Below are positions 22,061 through 32,200 of a DNA stretch of 64,000 nucleotides, piece after piece. The notes under the pieces were generated by a model. That model made no database searches. It saw nothing but the letters and a program-made list of their open reading frames with translations, and was not told where the DNA came from. This stretch comes from Nemertoderma westbladi (Eukaryota; Xenacoelomorpha; Nemertodermatida; Nemertodermatidae). Positions within the stretch are counted from its first letter, which is position 1, and each line of letters begins with the position of its first letter. Where the stretch lies: NCBI GenBank assembly GCA_032718475.1, contig JAUCBJ010006713.1, positions 1 through 64,000 of the forward strand. Direction: 5' to 3'. The position numbers and the translations under genes are program-made.

Positions 22061-22890
22061 TGCCAGTTTTAGCATATTAAACAATGAGTCGAGATATATA
22101 TTATTATGATTATTATTATGATTATAATACGAGAATTATAATATATGACAATGGCATACATGGATACATGAATACATTAAATTGCAATGGCTTGCATATT
22201 ATTTATAGACAATAAAATACAGTACGTGAAACCTATATACAGTATATACGTGAAAACTACAGAACTACGGTAGTATTATGTACTGTAGCTACTTAGTATT
22301 GAATTAACATACTACTGTAGGGGGGGGGGGGGGGGGGGGGGGGGACTGGACGCAATAAAAATTAATCCCTCTCCAAGGTAAACTCGACGCAAATAACAGC
22401 GGATTACTCTCAAAAATAAGACTGTAACCTATTCTATTGTGCTTAGTTTATTGTTTTGGTTAAATTAACGTGCAACTGTAACCTGCTCCTTTCCCTAAGC
22501 ATTGAGGCGGGATATTAATTCGCCAAGTCGGGTTTTGCGTGGTTATGAAGGGCCCACGATAAATTATTATGGTGAAAATGAGAATAAATAATGCATATTT
22601 TTCATTATAATAGTACACCAAAACTGTATCACACTTTAAATATTAAATATAGATATGATTATGCAATTTGTCTAACAATAAGCACTATAATGTAATATAC
22701 ATTAAATACAATGACAAATTACGTATAATAACAAACAATAATACAATAGGAAATCACCAAATATACTCGAATCGCAAATATATTAAATATTTTAATTAAT
22801 TTGTTCATTTATATAACACTAATACTAATTAAAATATGAATTACATCACGAAAATCCATTAAAAAATATAAAAAACGACTAGAAAATATA
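22061..22890. other. Non-coding DNA with poly(G) and a hAT-family internal fragment
   Basis: A run of 25 G lies at 22320-22344. The segment 22360-22500 shares CTCTCCA, CGCAAATAACAGC, GTTTATTGTTTTGGTT (22446-22461) and AACCTGCTCCTTTCC with the interiors of elements at 43621, 49180 and 52498, so it is probably a fragment of the same hAT-like family. No TIR found here. Confidence 0.4.
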
Positions 22891-23314
22891 CACCGAATTG
22901 GTGTCAGAGTGGAAAAAAAGAGCCGATTCGGTGTATTTTCGAGAAAATTGAGTTCCTGAATCGGTGTACTAGAAAATACTGACCCAGAATCGGTGCTTCT
23001 GCAGGCTGTATGAATATATCACAAGCCCCCATTCGGGCTGTCGGGGTACAGGGAGTCCTGGATACCCTGATTCGGGGTATAATTTACATTAGATTTTCCG
23101 GTACAATATCGAAGCCGGAAGATTTCATTATTACTCCAAAGTTTTCTTATTTGTAGTACACACCAATGTGTATTCGAATATGTTAAAACGAAATTGCGGA
23201 ATTGAAATCTTCATATGTGGAAATGAAGGAGAAAAAATGTCTATGGGAGAACCCAGAATCGGGTATCACAAAACCCCGAATGGGGGTTTGCTTCTATACC
23301 CCGATTCGGGGTAT
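22891..23314. repeat. Cluster of short hairpins around GAATCGG/CCGATTC cores
   Basis: Nine short inverted repeats in 424 bp, each with GAAT or GATT at the centre: CACCGAATTGGTG (22891), GCCGATTCGGT (22922), CCTGAATCGG (22955), CCCAGAATCGG (22983), AGCCCCCATTCGGGCT (23024), ATACCCTGATTCGGGGTAT (23062), ACCCAGAATCGGGT (23251), AACCCCGAATGGGGGTT (23272) and ATACCCCGATTCGGGGTAT (23296). Arms differ between copies but keep pairing. Small reading frames that overlap them show no known domain. Confidence 0.65.
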
Positions 23315-23399
23315 TTTCCCTTACTGTATTACTACCCCTCCTTGGTGCAATCACGAGCTATGTTGCACCAAGGTATCTGACGTCTCTGTTTGAGACAAT

Positions 23400-23560
23400 T
23401 GTGCTCTCTCTCTCTCCACACAATTTTTTTTTTTACAACCTCACTCTCACCTTACTCTCGGACCTCTCTGTCCCTTACTCTCTCTCGCGGACCTCATTGT
23501 CCCTTACTCTCTCTCTCACGGACCTCGTTGTCCCTTACTCTCTCACTTACTGCTCTCTCC
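23400..23560 (+). repeat. CT-rich tandem repeat
   Basis: Units of about 33 bp containing CGGACCTC, TTGTCCCTTACTCTCTCTC. The surrounding open frames are low-complexity Ser/Leu/Thr and are not convincing genes. The rest of 23315-23932 shows nothing recognisable. Confidence 0.6.
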
Positions 23561-23932
23561 CCACACTTGAATTGCACTCCTCTCACTTCCTCACGCGCCG
23601 ACACCTCCTCTCCATACTTCCCTCATACTCAACCCATTTGTTTGGTTCTCCGCCCCCTCCTGTCAGGCTCCCACATTCTCATCAGTGCGGCCGCACTTGA
23701 GAAATGGGATCCATCTAATGTCTCCACCTACCCCTGACGAGCCTCACCCTCCCCTTTTTGTGCCAGCGCACTCAAGAAGCGTGATTCATCTAGTGTCTCA
23801 TCCTTCTGTCATAGTCAATTGGTCCCCAGTCCCAGTAGTTAATTGGAAAAGGTTATATATGACTATAGTACATATATTGGTAGTACTTATATTACTTGAT
23901 TAATTATATACATACGTACATACTAATTGCAC

Positions 23933-24568
23933 TTAATTATTTGCACTTAGGAGTTCGTATTCGCCTTCCAGATCGATGGTTGGCGTTCTTTTGGTATCCT
24001 TGCCAAGTCCCCTGAGGGAATCCCCATAGACCCTCGAATATGCTACCAACTTCTTCCACCACTTGTACGGTGTGCCCACCTCTCTGTCCACTAGGTGTCG
24101 GCTACCATAGTGCACCAACTCGCCCTTCGGCCCTGGGTTGTCTACAAGACCCTCAAAGGCCACCTTAAAGGCTCTCCTGTGATCTAGAGGTGCTCCTGAT
24201 AGCAGAAACGCCGTCGGCTCTCTTCTGATAACCACGGCCTTGAATAGGTTTAATAAACCTATCATTATCCAATCCTCCTGTAAGATATATCTCTTCTGAT
24301 ATATCTTTATCGCTCCCCTTCGGATCTGATATATCTCATGTTTCCCTGGCCTCGCTCCCCATTTCAGCGAGTTCGCCAGTTCCGCTCCGTACTCCTCCTC
24401 GGATGTGCACCAGTCCATCGGCTTGTGGCAGACAAGCCCCATGAGCTGGCCCATCGCCACTGCTCCACAATGTCCTGTGCCCGCTCCATGCTCCTCCCGG
24501 AACTTGCCCCGTCCATCGGCTTGTGGCAGACAAGCCCCATGAGCTCGCCCATCCCCACTGCTCCACAA
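23933..24568 (-). CDS. Unrecognised 211-codon ORF, possibly the distal part of element X
   Basis: Function not recognised. The first third is repetitive because a 98-bp duplication (plus strand, starting 24413 and 24511) encodes MGQLMGLVCHKPMD-like blocks twice. The remainder looks like ordinary protein, with mixed charge, EDWIMIGLLNLFKAVV as a possible hydrophobic helix, and KWWKKLVAYSRVYGD. It is on the same strand as element X (41419-46958). If the BEL-B insertion is ignored the two would be neighbours, so it may be a downstream part of X. The start is uncertain because an overlapping frame also spans the duplication. Confidence 0.35.
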   Translation of the reverse strand: MWSSGDGRAHGACLPQADGRGKFREEHGAGTGHCGAVAMGQLMGLVCHKPMDWCTSEEEYGAELANSLKWGARPGKHEIYQIRRGAIKIYQKRYILQEDWIMIGLLNLFKAVVIRREPTAFLLSGAPLDHRRAFKVAFEGLVDNPGPKGELVHYGSRHLVDREVGTPYKWWKKLVAYSRVYGDSLRGLGKDTKRTPTIDLEGEYELLSANN

Positions 24569-24722
24569 TGTCCTGTGTTCTCTACCACCCCCAAAATGCC
24601 AATTTTTCTTAGTTTTATTTTAATTTTCATCTATGCTGCCCCCTGTATGTGCTATCATCCTATCTACCTTGCTACTTCTTTCTTACTATGTGCCCTACTA
24701 CTACTATGCTATGCCTACATAC

Positions 24723-25200
24723 CCTTTACTTTCTTACTACGTGGCGCTATCGGTGCCCACAACTTCTAACTTCTATGGTACTATGTACCCTAATACTGCT
24801 ACTATGGTATACCTACATACCATACCCTTCACTCTCTTACTACATGGCGCTTTCGGTGCCCACAACCCCTCTGCTACTACTTCTATGGTATACCTACATA
24901 CCATACCCTCTACTCTCTTACTACGTGGCGCTTTTGGTGCCCACAACCCCTCTGCTACTACTTCTATGGTATATCTACATACCATACCCTTCACTATCTT
25001 ACTACGTGGCGCTTTTGGTGCCCACAACCCCTCTGCTACTACTTCTATGGTATACCTACATACCATACCCTCTACTCTCTTACTACGTGGCGCCTTCGGT
25101 GCCCACAACCCCTCTGCTACTACTTCTATGGTATACCTACATACCATACCCTCTACTCTCTTACTACGTGGCGCTTTCGGTGCCCACAACCTCTACGGTA
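24723..25200 (+). repeat. 81-bp tandem repeat next to the BEL-B insertion site
   Basis: TATGGTAT recurs at 24803, 24884, 24965, 25046 and 25127, an exact 81-bp period. Each unit includes CTACTCTCTTACTACGTGGCG and GGTGCCCACAACCCCTCTGC in part. As 81 is divisible by three, long frames are open on both strands and encode only 27-residue repeats; I do not regard them as genes. CTACT-rich sequence continues on the far side of BEL-B at 41254, as expected if the insertion split one locus. Confidence 0.85.
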
Positions 25201-26972
25201 CTATGCACCCTACTTGTAAGGGTCCAGTAGTATACCGCTTACCAGATCCTAGTAACGATGTATCTTACTATGAGACTCTAGTAATGTATACGGGCTTGTA
25301 CAGTATCTGGCAACAAATCCCAGTCCAGGATATCCAAACAAACAGATATAGTACACAAACGACTACTGGCGAGGAACAGAGCCTTGTATCTATTCTATGT
25401 ACGTGAGCGGGTCTAATGCCTACGTACTAGACAGAAGGATACCTGTCCTCTAACCGGTGAGGCAGATGTACAGTTACAGTAACAGACCAAACTCACGGGA
25501 AAACAATCCCCGCGCAGCGAATCCTAACTATCACTGACAGTCCTAAATACAGTAACTTGCCGCGGTGTGATTTATATGGGTTATATACGAACTAGGTGGT
25601 TAACAGACCTAGTGTAACAATGCTGATCATCCCTGTCGAAATCAGCCTAAAGGTCGTGCCTAAATGTAACAATAACTGATCCCCCTGTACGAAATCAGTC
25701 TAAAAGGTCAGGCCTAAATGTAACAATACCGTTGTCCAGACAAACAACAGTTTAATAACGAAAGTGAAATACTCCTTATCTTGCCGCAACTAAATCAGAT
25801 CCTAATTTTACAAATACAGACAATTTCCACCTAAAGTAATGTATAGTACGCTATAGCTAGTAGAACTTTAAGGGCAATATGTTTTAGGGCGTGTGTGTGT
25901 GGGTGTGTTACAAATAAAACAATTTCGTGTAATTCCTTTTACTAGGTTTTAGTGATTTTCTGACTAAATGATACCGTGCGCTAGCTACTAAAATAAACTA
26001 GTCGCGTTTGTAGAACTTTATACTCACGAATGACGTCAAAGCTCTCTCCTTCCTATCCACAACCCAATGGGCAACCACAGTGTTAGTAACTACACCCGTG
26101 ATCGGCACTAATACCAGATTCTGGTTGTAAGATAAGAATAGGGGTTAATCGCTACCGTACGTTAGCTGATCTGGTATACTAATTTAATTATAGAATTTTG
26201 TTGCTGCGGTAGTTAGCAGCAATACCTATCAGTACGTGGCAAGGCGCGGTAGGATATTAGTAAACCTCCCTAGGCCAAGCAGTGTGCCGGTAGCAGAAAT
26301 GCTCCTTGCCTGATCAAATAGCTAACTCCAGACAGGGGGGGGGGGGGGGGGGTACTAATGTACGTTTTACAAAGCGAACCGGTACCAAACAGTCAGTGCT
26401 ATGAATCACTAAATTATGGAACGTATGCTGTCCGTACCTAATATGTACTCGCGTACTGACGAATGGCAATAGTTCGCACCTGTAGGAAGTACAGGTTAAC
26501 CCAGGGATTCGTAGGACTTGACAAAGGGGGGGGGGGGGGGGGGTGTCTGGATATAATTATTTGATCCTAAATTTGCGGCGTCCAGTGCGGTGTCACGCTT
26601 ACCCTGATCTATAGGTCTTACGGCGGGCAAGGGCGTCGAACAAAGTCTTACCTTCTCACAAAGCGGGCGCTGCATAGCAAGTGGAGTATTTCGAAGGGGC
26701 AAAGGGGTTGCGCGGTCGATCCAATGTGGGCGCTAGCGTGTTGTGGACATCCCTTCCCTGCGTTGCTTACGGCCTAACGATCTAGGCTGCCATCTCCCTG
26801 ATGTTCGGCTGTCCCGAAGTTGGACCAAAAGAAAACATGTCAGGAATTTGCAGTATATTTACAGTTTTACAAAAGGGTTTATCAAATAAAGTTTCAACAA
26901 GAAACCGAAATAAACTAATAACAATTTAGGGCGATAACGAATAGTGTGCGTGATAACCGAAGGCAAACCGGC

Positions 26973-26980
26973 CTTTTATA
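26973..26980 (-). promoter_or_regulatory. TATA box in the 3' LTR
   Basis: TATAAAAG on the minus strand, preceded by CCAAT motifs at about 27055-27220. It is the copy of the 5' LTR promoter and could drive transcription leftward out of the element. Confidence 0.5.
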
Positions 26981-27266
26981 CTAGAAATTGCACATGGAAA
27001 CTAAACAGAATTTTCCACAGCTTCACAATTGAGCAATGAAGTGCTTCGTGCCCTATGATTGGCCCAGCTCATCGTTCAACGCAGTCCGGCCCTTACACTA
27101 ATCTGGGACATGGAATCCTAACAGAATTTTCCACTGCCTCACATTTGAGCAATAAGATAATTTATGCCCTATGATTGGCCTGGCTCATCATTCGCTACGC
27201 TGTACGCTTCTCATTGGCCTACCAATTAGCACCACACGAAAATAAATGGCCCCAAAATACAAATTT

Positions 27267-27345
27267 CCCGTCTGGGATTCGAACTCGTAACCTATGTAAT
27301 GTAACCAACGCCTTAACCATCTGACCACTACGCCACGAGAGTACC
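27267..27345 (-). other. tRNA-like Pol III A/B boxes in the 3' LTR
   Basis: On the minus strand, TGGCGTAGTGG (27325-27335) fits an A box and GTTCGAATCCC (27274-27284) fits a B box, about 40 nt apart, with GGTTAAGGCG between as in Leu/Ser-type tRNA D arms. The T stem around TTCGAAT pairs poorly, so this is not a functional tRNA; it resembles the head of a tRNA-derived SINE. Confidence 0.6.
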
Positions 27346-27478
27346 TAAAGGTTTTATGTGTACAAATATGAATAGGCATATTACATTACTGTAACTCAAT
27401 CAAAATACGTCGGATTTTCGAAAGTTTTTACGTTAAAGTTAAACTACAAATGCTACCTTATAGTGAAATAATTCATCA

Positions 27479-27942
27479 CCGCTCCATGAAAACAGTAAGT
27501 AAGGCTGTTTTCACCAATCGAAATATAAAATATTTACAAACTATTTCTAAATTTACTGGTAGGGCCTAAAATATAAAATATAATCACTATCTAATTATTG
27601 CATACTTAATATTGCAGATACGGCGTAAATACAATCGATCGTACATACAAATACAAATTTACGAATTAACTTTAGTGCCTAAAATACAAAAAAAAGGCTT
27701 TCGGTTATCAAGATAAACAAATTAAACAAATCAGAACAAATAAATCAAACAAATCAAACAAATAAATCAAACTCTTTCGATAAATCTTTATATATTGTAA
27801 ATATACATAATAAACCTTCACCAAATTAAATCAGTTCAAATATAATATAAACATAATGCGCTAATAACTTTCAATAGTGTCCTCCTGACGATCTGAAAAG
27901 TTCGTCCTGCTGGTCTGGATATCTTCTCCTGAGCACTAATTG
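27479..27942. other. BEL-B 3' untranslated region
   Basis: AT-rich, with A/T-rich repeats such as CAAATCAAACAAATAAATC at about 27718-27770. A weak purine run lies next to the LTR edge at 27479. No gene. Confidence 0.4.
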
Positions 27943-28347
27943 CTAACGGTAGGCTCGCAAGCCTTCCTTTCCATATCTCGTTCTTCCAAACCCAACGTCC
28001 GATATAAATACCCAAATATAATATCCAAATATAAAATATCCAATATAAATATCCAATATAACATCCAAATATAATATCTGAATATAATATCTGAATATAA
28101 TATCCTTTCTTCTCGCTTTCCTATTCCTTGGCCGACCGGGCTCGTCCACGTCCTCTATTGCGATTGGGTGGTGGTCGAGGTCGAACTGGGCTCGGACTTC
28201 GGCGTCGAGTTGTCGGTGGTTCCAAAACGCTAGGAAAGGGGACGACGGGAGATGAAACGACCGCCTTCTTGGTAACGCAGACTTTGGTGGTTTGGGCAAC
28301 GCGCTAATATCGGTTCGGGGTTCTCGCAAACGTCGCTGGCGTCGCAT
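27943..28347 (-). CDS. Unassigned 134-codon 3' ORF in BEL-B
   Basis: Starts with an Arg-rich segment (residues 1-30), has a charged middle (RPRNRKARRKD near 77-87) and then an aromatic, hydrophobic stretch of about 27 residues (IQILYLDVILDIYIGYF onward) that could span a membrane. That stretch is encoded by AT-rich ATATCC/AATATC repeats (28010-28110), so hydrophobicity may be a by-product. The last residues (EGLRAYR) are encoded by a copy of the 20-nt hairpin motif. Some BEL/Pao elements have a third ORF for an envelope-like protein; I see no envelope motif and only note position and the possible membrane segment. Confidence 0.3.
   Translation of the reverse strand: MRRQRRLREPRTDISALPKPPKSALPRRRSFHLPSSPFLAFWNHRQLDAEVRAQFDLDHHPIAIEDVDEPGRPRNRKARRKDIIFRYYIQILYLDVILDIYIGYFIFGYYIWVFISDVGFGRTRYGKEGLRAYR
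27948..27967 (-). repeat. Hairpin motif, copy 1 (3' region)
   Basis: Exact GGTAGGCTCGCAAGCCTTCC on the plus strand, outside the polyprotein, at the end of the 134-codon ORF. Stem AGGCT/AGCCT with outer GG/CC pairs; loop CGCA. Confidence 0.9.
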
Positions 28348-28592
28348 AACGCATCGTAGGTGTACAACGCTTTGAACTCCGCGCGTAACTCCTCCGCTGT
28401 TTTGTTATAAGCGTCCAATCGCTGTCGCGTGACGTTTGGGTCCGCCTTGGATTTAGCAAGCTTGGCTGTACTCCTAGCCATACTCTCCACTCCAAACGGG
28501 TTAAAGTTTTGGTCCCATATCGGTTGAACGGCGCCTGGTGCTCCTATTCCTGCGTGGATCCCTGATAATAGTGTTTCTACTAGAGGAAGCAC
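28230..28592 (-). CDS. Unassigned 120-codon 3' ORF in BEL-B
   Basis: Overlaps the start of the 134-codon ORF in another frame. It has a helical, Ala/Lys/Glu-rich middle (ARSTAKLAKSKADPN to KTAEELRAEFKALYTYDALCDASD), predicted soluble and possibly coiled, with no family I recognise. The pair of overlapping frames may be parts of one former ORF joined by a frameshift, or exons of a spliced subgenomic product. Codon-level conservation in other BEL-B copies would decide. Confidence 0.3.
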   Translation of the reverse strand: MLPLVETLLSGIHAGIGAPGAVQPIWDQNFNPFGVESMARSTAKLAKSKADPNVTRQRLDAYNKTAEELRAEFKALYTYDALCDASDVCENPEPILARCPNHQSLRYQEGGRFISRRPLS

Positions 28593-29272
28593 AAACAGAG
28601 GTTAGATGTGAGGTGACTTAGAGTTTGTCGGCTTTTGGCTCAACTCTGCTCTAAACCCTAACCCATTTTGCCTAATGACTTCGGGTTCGCGTGATTTCGC
28701 ACTGGCTCCTAATCCAAAAAATTGTGCCGATAAAAAACGAATTCCGGGTAAACTAGCCGTGAGTCTAAAATACTCACCTTTTAATTTCCCAAACTACGTT
28801 TCCCAAGAAAATAATGCAGTCGAGAATTAATTCGGTCTAAATAATAGTAGACACGACTACGTAGAACAAGACCGATTTTCTTTTTCCAAAAAAAATTTTT
28901 CGGTAGGCTCGCAAGCCTTCCATCCGCTCTTGTCCTCCCCAATTTTAATTTTATCTAGCTGTATTCTAGAATTTGCTTTCACTGGAGAATCGTTTTTCTT
29001 AAATTTAAATCCAACTAAATGGATTTGTCTAATAATTTTTGAAAATTGTCTCACTTGTGGGTTCCAAGTGGAATTCCATTCCTACTGTACACACAATCCC
29101 GCTCCTATGTGATACATAAGGGTACTACCCTCCATGTTCACGTATAAAGACAATGGAATTCCACCGCTGTCTCTATCTACAGTGAAGAGGATTACAAATG
29201 CACGTACAGTAATACAAATACAAATAACTAAAATACAGTAGGTCTATGTGGCGGCCAACAAAGGTCCCACAT
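28593..29272. other. BEL-B region between polyprotein and 3' ORFs
   Basis: No convincing gene. It holds one hairpin-motif copy (28902-28921), a run of AAAAAAATTTTT just before it, and a short imperfect inverted segment with GGAATTCCA at about 29060-29163. Confidence 0.4.
28902..28921 (-). repeat. Hairpin motif, copy 2 (3' region)
   Basis: Exact copy. It lies in a small open frame where it would encode W-K-A-C-E-P-T, the same phase as copy 6, but coding here is doubtful. Confidence 0.9.
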
Positions 29273-32200
29273 CTATTTACTAATATTGGGTGGAGATTTG
29301 TAGTCTCCCGTCTCGTTTCTAGTCTCCTCAAGGAGTACGAGACGTTGTACAGGTCTGTCTACGGTACGTCCGTCGATAGTCCGTACAGTAACTGTCCTCA
29401 CTACACCAGATGTAGGGTGCGTGGTCAAAATGACTCCAGTCAGCCAAAACCGTCTTTTCAGATTAGCTTCAGCCAATAAAACATGGTCACCACGTCTTAA
29501 ACATCGGGTATTTAGATACCAAGAGGTTCTGGTCGAAATAGAGGGCAAATAATATTTCTGCCATATTTCCCAGAATTTATTTGCAAGTAATTGAGTGATT
29601 TTCCAAGCCTTGTTGCCGTATCCGTCACTATCAACGGGTACCGAAATGGGCAACAATGTCGTCGGCGCCTGCATAAGCAGGTGCGCTGGTGTCAAGGCAA
29701 ACTGTACGTCGTTATTGTCTGGGATCAAAGCGATCGGTCTGGTATTTAAGATTGCTTCGATTTCTATTAGTAACGTCGTCAGTTGGTCGTCTGTCAAGAT
29801 GTGTTGCGTCGGTACGACTTTAGCCATAGCTGTCTTTATTGAGCCAATCAGCCTTTCCCAAACGCCGCCTCTCCACGGACTGTCTGGAGTATTGAAAAAC
29901 CAAACAATACGGTGAGGACGTAGTTCCTCGGAAATCTGGTTTTGGTCCAATTTTCTCAAAGCTCTGGTTATCTCGTTCCGTGCACCCACAAAGTTTGTCC
30001 CTTGGTCGCAGTATATGGATTTGACCAATCCACGTCTAGCGATAAATCGCCGTAAGGCTAGGATAAAGGCATTGGTGGTCAAGTCTGTCACTCGCTCTAT
30101 ATGGACAGCTCTGCTGGCCATGCAGGTGAAGATCAATCCCCAACGTTTTACCTGTACCCTTCCGCGTTTCGCGATTATGGGTCCAAAACAGTCTATCCCT
30201 GTCTCAGTGAAAGGGGGTCTAAACGCCTGTAATCTAGCTAATGGTAGTTCACTCATTTCTTGGTGTCCTATCCTCGCGTGCACCTTCTTACAAATAATAC
30301 AGTTCCGTGTTACCGAACTCAGTGCCTTACTAGGTCTAATCAGTACAAACCTCGAGCGTAAGTGTGATAGACAGTGGTGTCTACCTACGTGTTTGAGTTG
30401 TACATGTGCGTCCAGTATCATAGCGCGCTGTAACTCATGGTGTTGCGGTATGATGATAGGATACCTAAAGTCAAGTGCAAAGTCGATGTTTTGGAGTCTG
30501 GACTTGTGACAAAGTAAGCCCCGGTAAATAATCGGACTCCAACTCAAAATCGGTGAAGACTTAATCTGTTTACCTTGTTTGATCGCTGTGAACTCTCGTG
30601 CGAAATATCGCAATTGATAATGTCTAATGATATCAACTTCACAGTGGTCAATTTCCTTTAAGGTAAGTCTTCTAGGAAAGTCGCGTTTGCCTCTGGCATA
30701 TTGTCTCAATCGTTTGAGCCATGCTAACTTGCGGCACGCGTCAGTCCATGATCTAGTTAGGTTCACTATCCTGTCAACGTAAGTGTTAGTGACGTCATCG
30801 GGTAAGGTGTAGTCGTAGTGTGGATACTTGTCTGGACTTGGTAGGCCCACGGGCCTTCCGGTAGGTTTGTCTGAGTCCCCAAGTACGTCAATCTCTACGG
30901 TCTTACCTTTGCCGTCCGCACCTAATATGTCGACTGGCAGTAATGGTTTCAACTCTACAGTGTCAGTGTGTTCCTGTGAGCTTGTAAGCTTCCTAACCTT
31001 AGTCACCACTTTACCTGTAGGTAAGTCAAGTACCTTCTTCGAGCGGAGTGTAATCCCTGTGGCCACACCTCTGTCGTCCAAAGAAGTCAAATTTGGTACG
31101 TCTCTAAAAGTCCGCTCCAATGGGTCTTCTAATGGAGTGTCTAGTAGACAGTCTGGTGAAGCGTCTGGTGAACAGTCTGGTGAGACGTCTGGTGAGACAT
31201 AGCGCGGAACATCCGGCGAAATGTCCTGTCGTTGGTCCCAAAGTCTGTCTAGCGTAACTTCTGTCAGAAAGTCTGGTTCAAAGTCTGGTGGACAGTCGGT
31301 TGAGATGTCTGGTGAACAGTCTGGTGAGACGTCCGGTAGACATTCTGTCGAGAGTTCCATCAAACAATCTGGCGAACAATCCGGAGAACAATCTGGTGTC
31401 TCTTCTGGTGAATAGTCTGGCGAGTAATCTGGTGAACAATCCGGCGAAACGTCTGGTGAAATCTCCCGCGGAACATCCGGCGAAGGATTCATACAAGCGT
31501 CTGGTCGAGTGTCTGGCGAGACGTCTGGCGTAATGTCAGGTCTGGCGTCCAGGTCATCAGATTTCGTCCGTCCTTTTTTCCTCTTGACCTTGGCGTTGGC
31601 TTTCGCTTTAGACTTGACAACCTTGTCGAGTTTTATCTCGGCACCCTCTGGTATGGTGTTGGTTGTCGCGTCGAATAACGGTGGCCATTCGTCTGATGGT
31701 CGCTGTAGGAAATCGGGTCCTCTAAACCAAAAGGATTTATTGTCCGGTTTACAAAAGTCAAGTGGTTGCATCCCCCGTGACGCGATGTCAGCTGGGTTCA
31801 GCTTCCCTGGACAGTGACGCCAATCTTGTTTGAGCGACCGGTCTAGTATTTCAGCCCGTCTGTTGGCTACGAAAGTCTTGAACTCGAATGTTTCGTTGTT
31901 TATGTACCAAAGTACCAACGTCGCATCCGTCCAATATGTGACCTTCAAGTTAGCCTCCAGCTCGCGTTGAACTAGACTGACAATATTGGTGGATATCGTC
32001 CCGGCTTGCAGCTCCCCACGAGGTACAGTCATATACTTCAATGGCATTGTTCTAGCCCTTGAAGTAACGAGAGATACATCGTAGCTGTCCGATGTCACTT
32101 GTCGTCTAAGGTATAAAGTAACCCCCAATCCATCCTTGCTAGCGTCACTAAAGCTGTGAAGCTCTAAATCGGCAGGAAAGGTGGTTTGCAAAGGAAAGTA

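Larger units (their letters stand above)
25215..27478 (-). repeat. 3' LTR of BEL-B
   Basis: 2264 bp, starting TG and ending CA. It contains two poly(G) runs on the plus strand (26335-26352 and 26526-26543, 18 bases each), the TGACGTCA palindrome near 26032, a TATA box (26973-26980), duplicated CCAAT-containing blocks and tRNA-like A/B boxes (27274-27335). Small open frames inside it occur in both LTRs and show no domain. The length is large for a BEL/Pao LTR. Confidence 0.95.

Noticed and set aside
24633-25406. 257-, 193- and 138-codon frames on opposite strands
   Set aside because: The 81-bp tandem unit keeps all of them open; one runs on into the BEL-B LTR. No domain.
26496-26702. 68-codon ORF in the BEL-B LTR, present in both LTRs (also 40277-40477)
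   Set aside because: Being in both LTRs only reflects duplication; its end runs through a poly(G) tract of different length in each, and no domain is seen.
27267-27345. A functional tRNA gene in the LTR
   Set aside because: A/B boxes are good, but only two of five T-stem pairs form around TTCGAAT and no acceptor stem was found. Reported as tRNA-like only.
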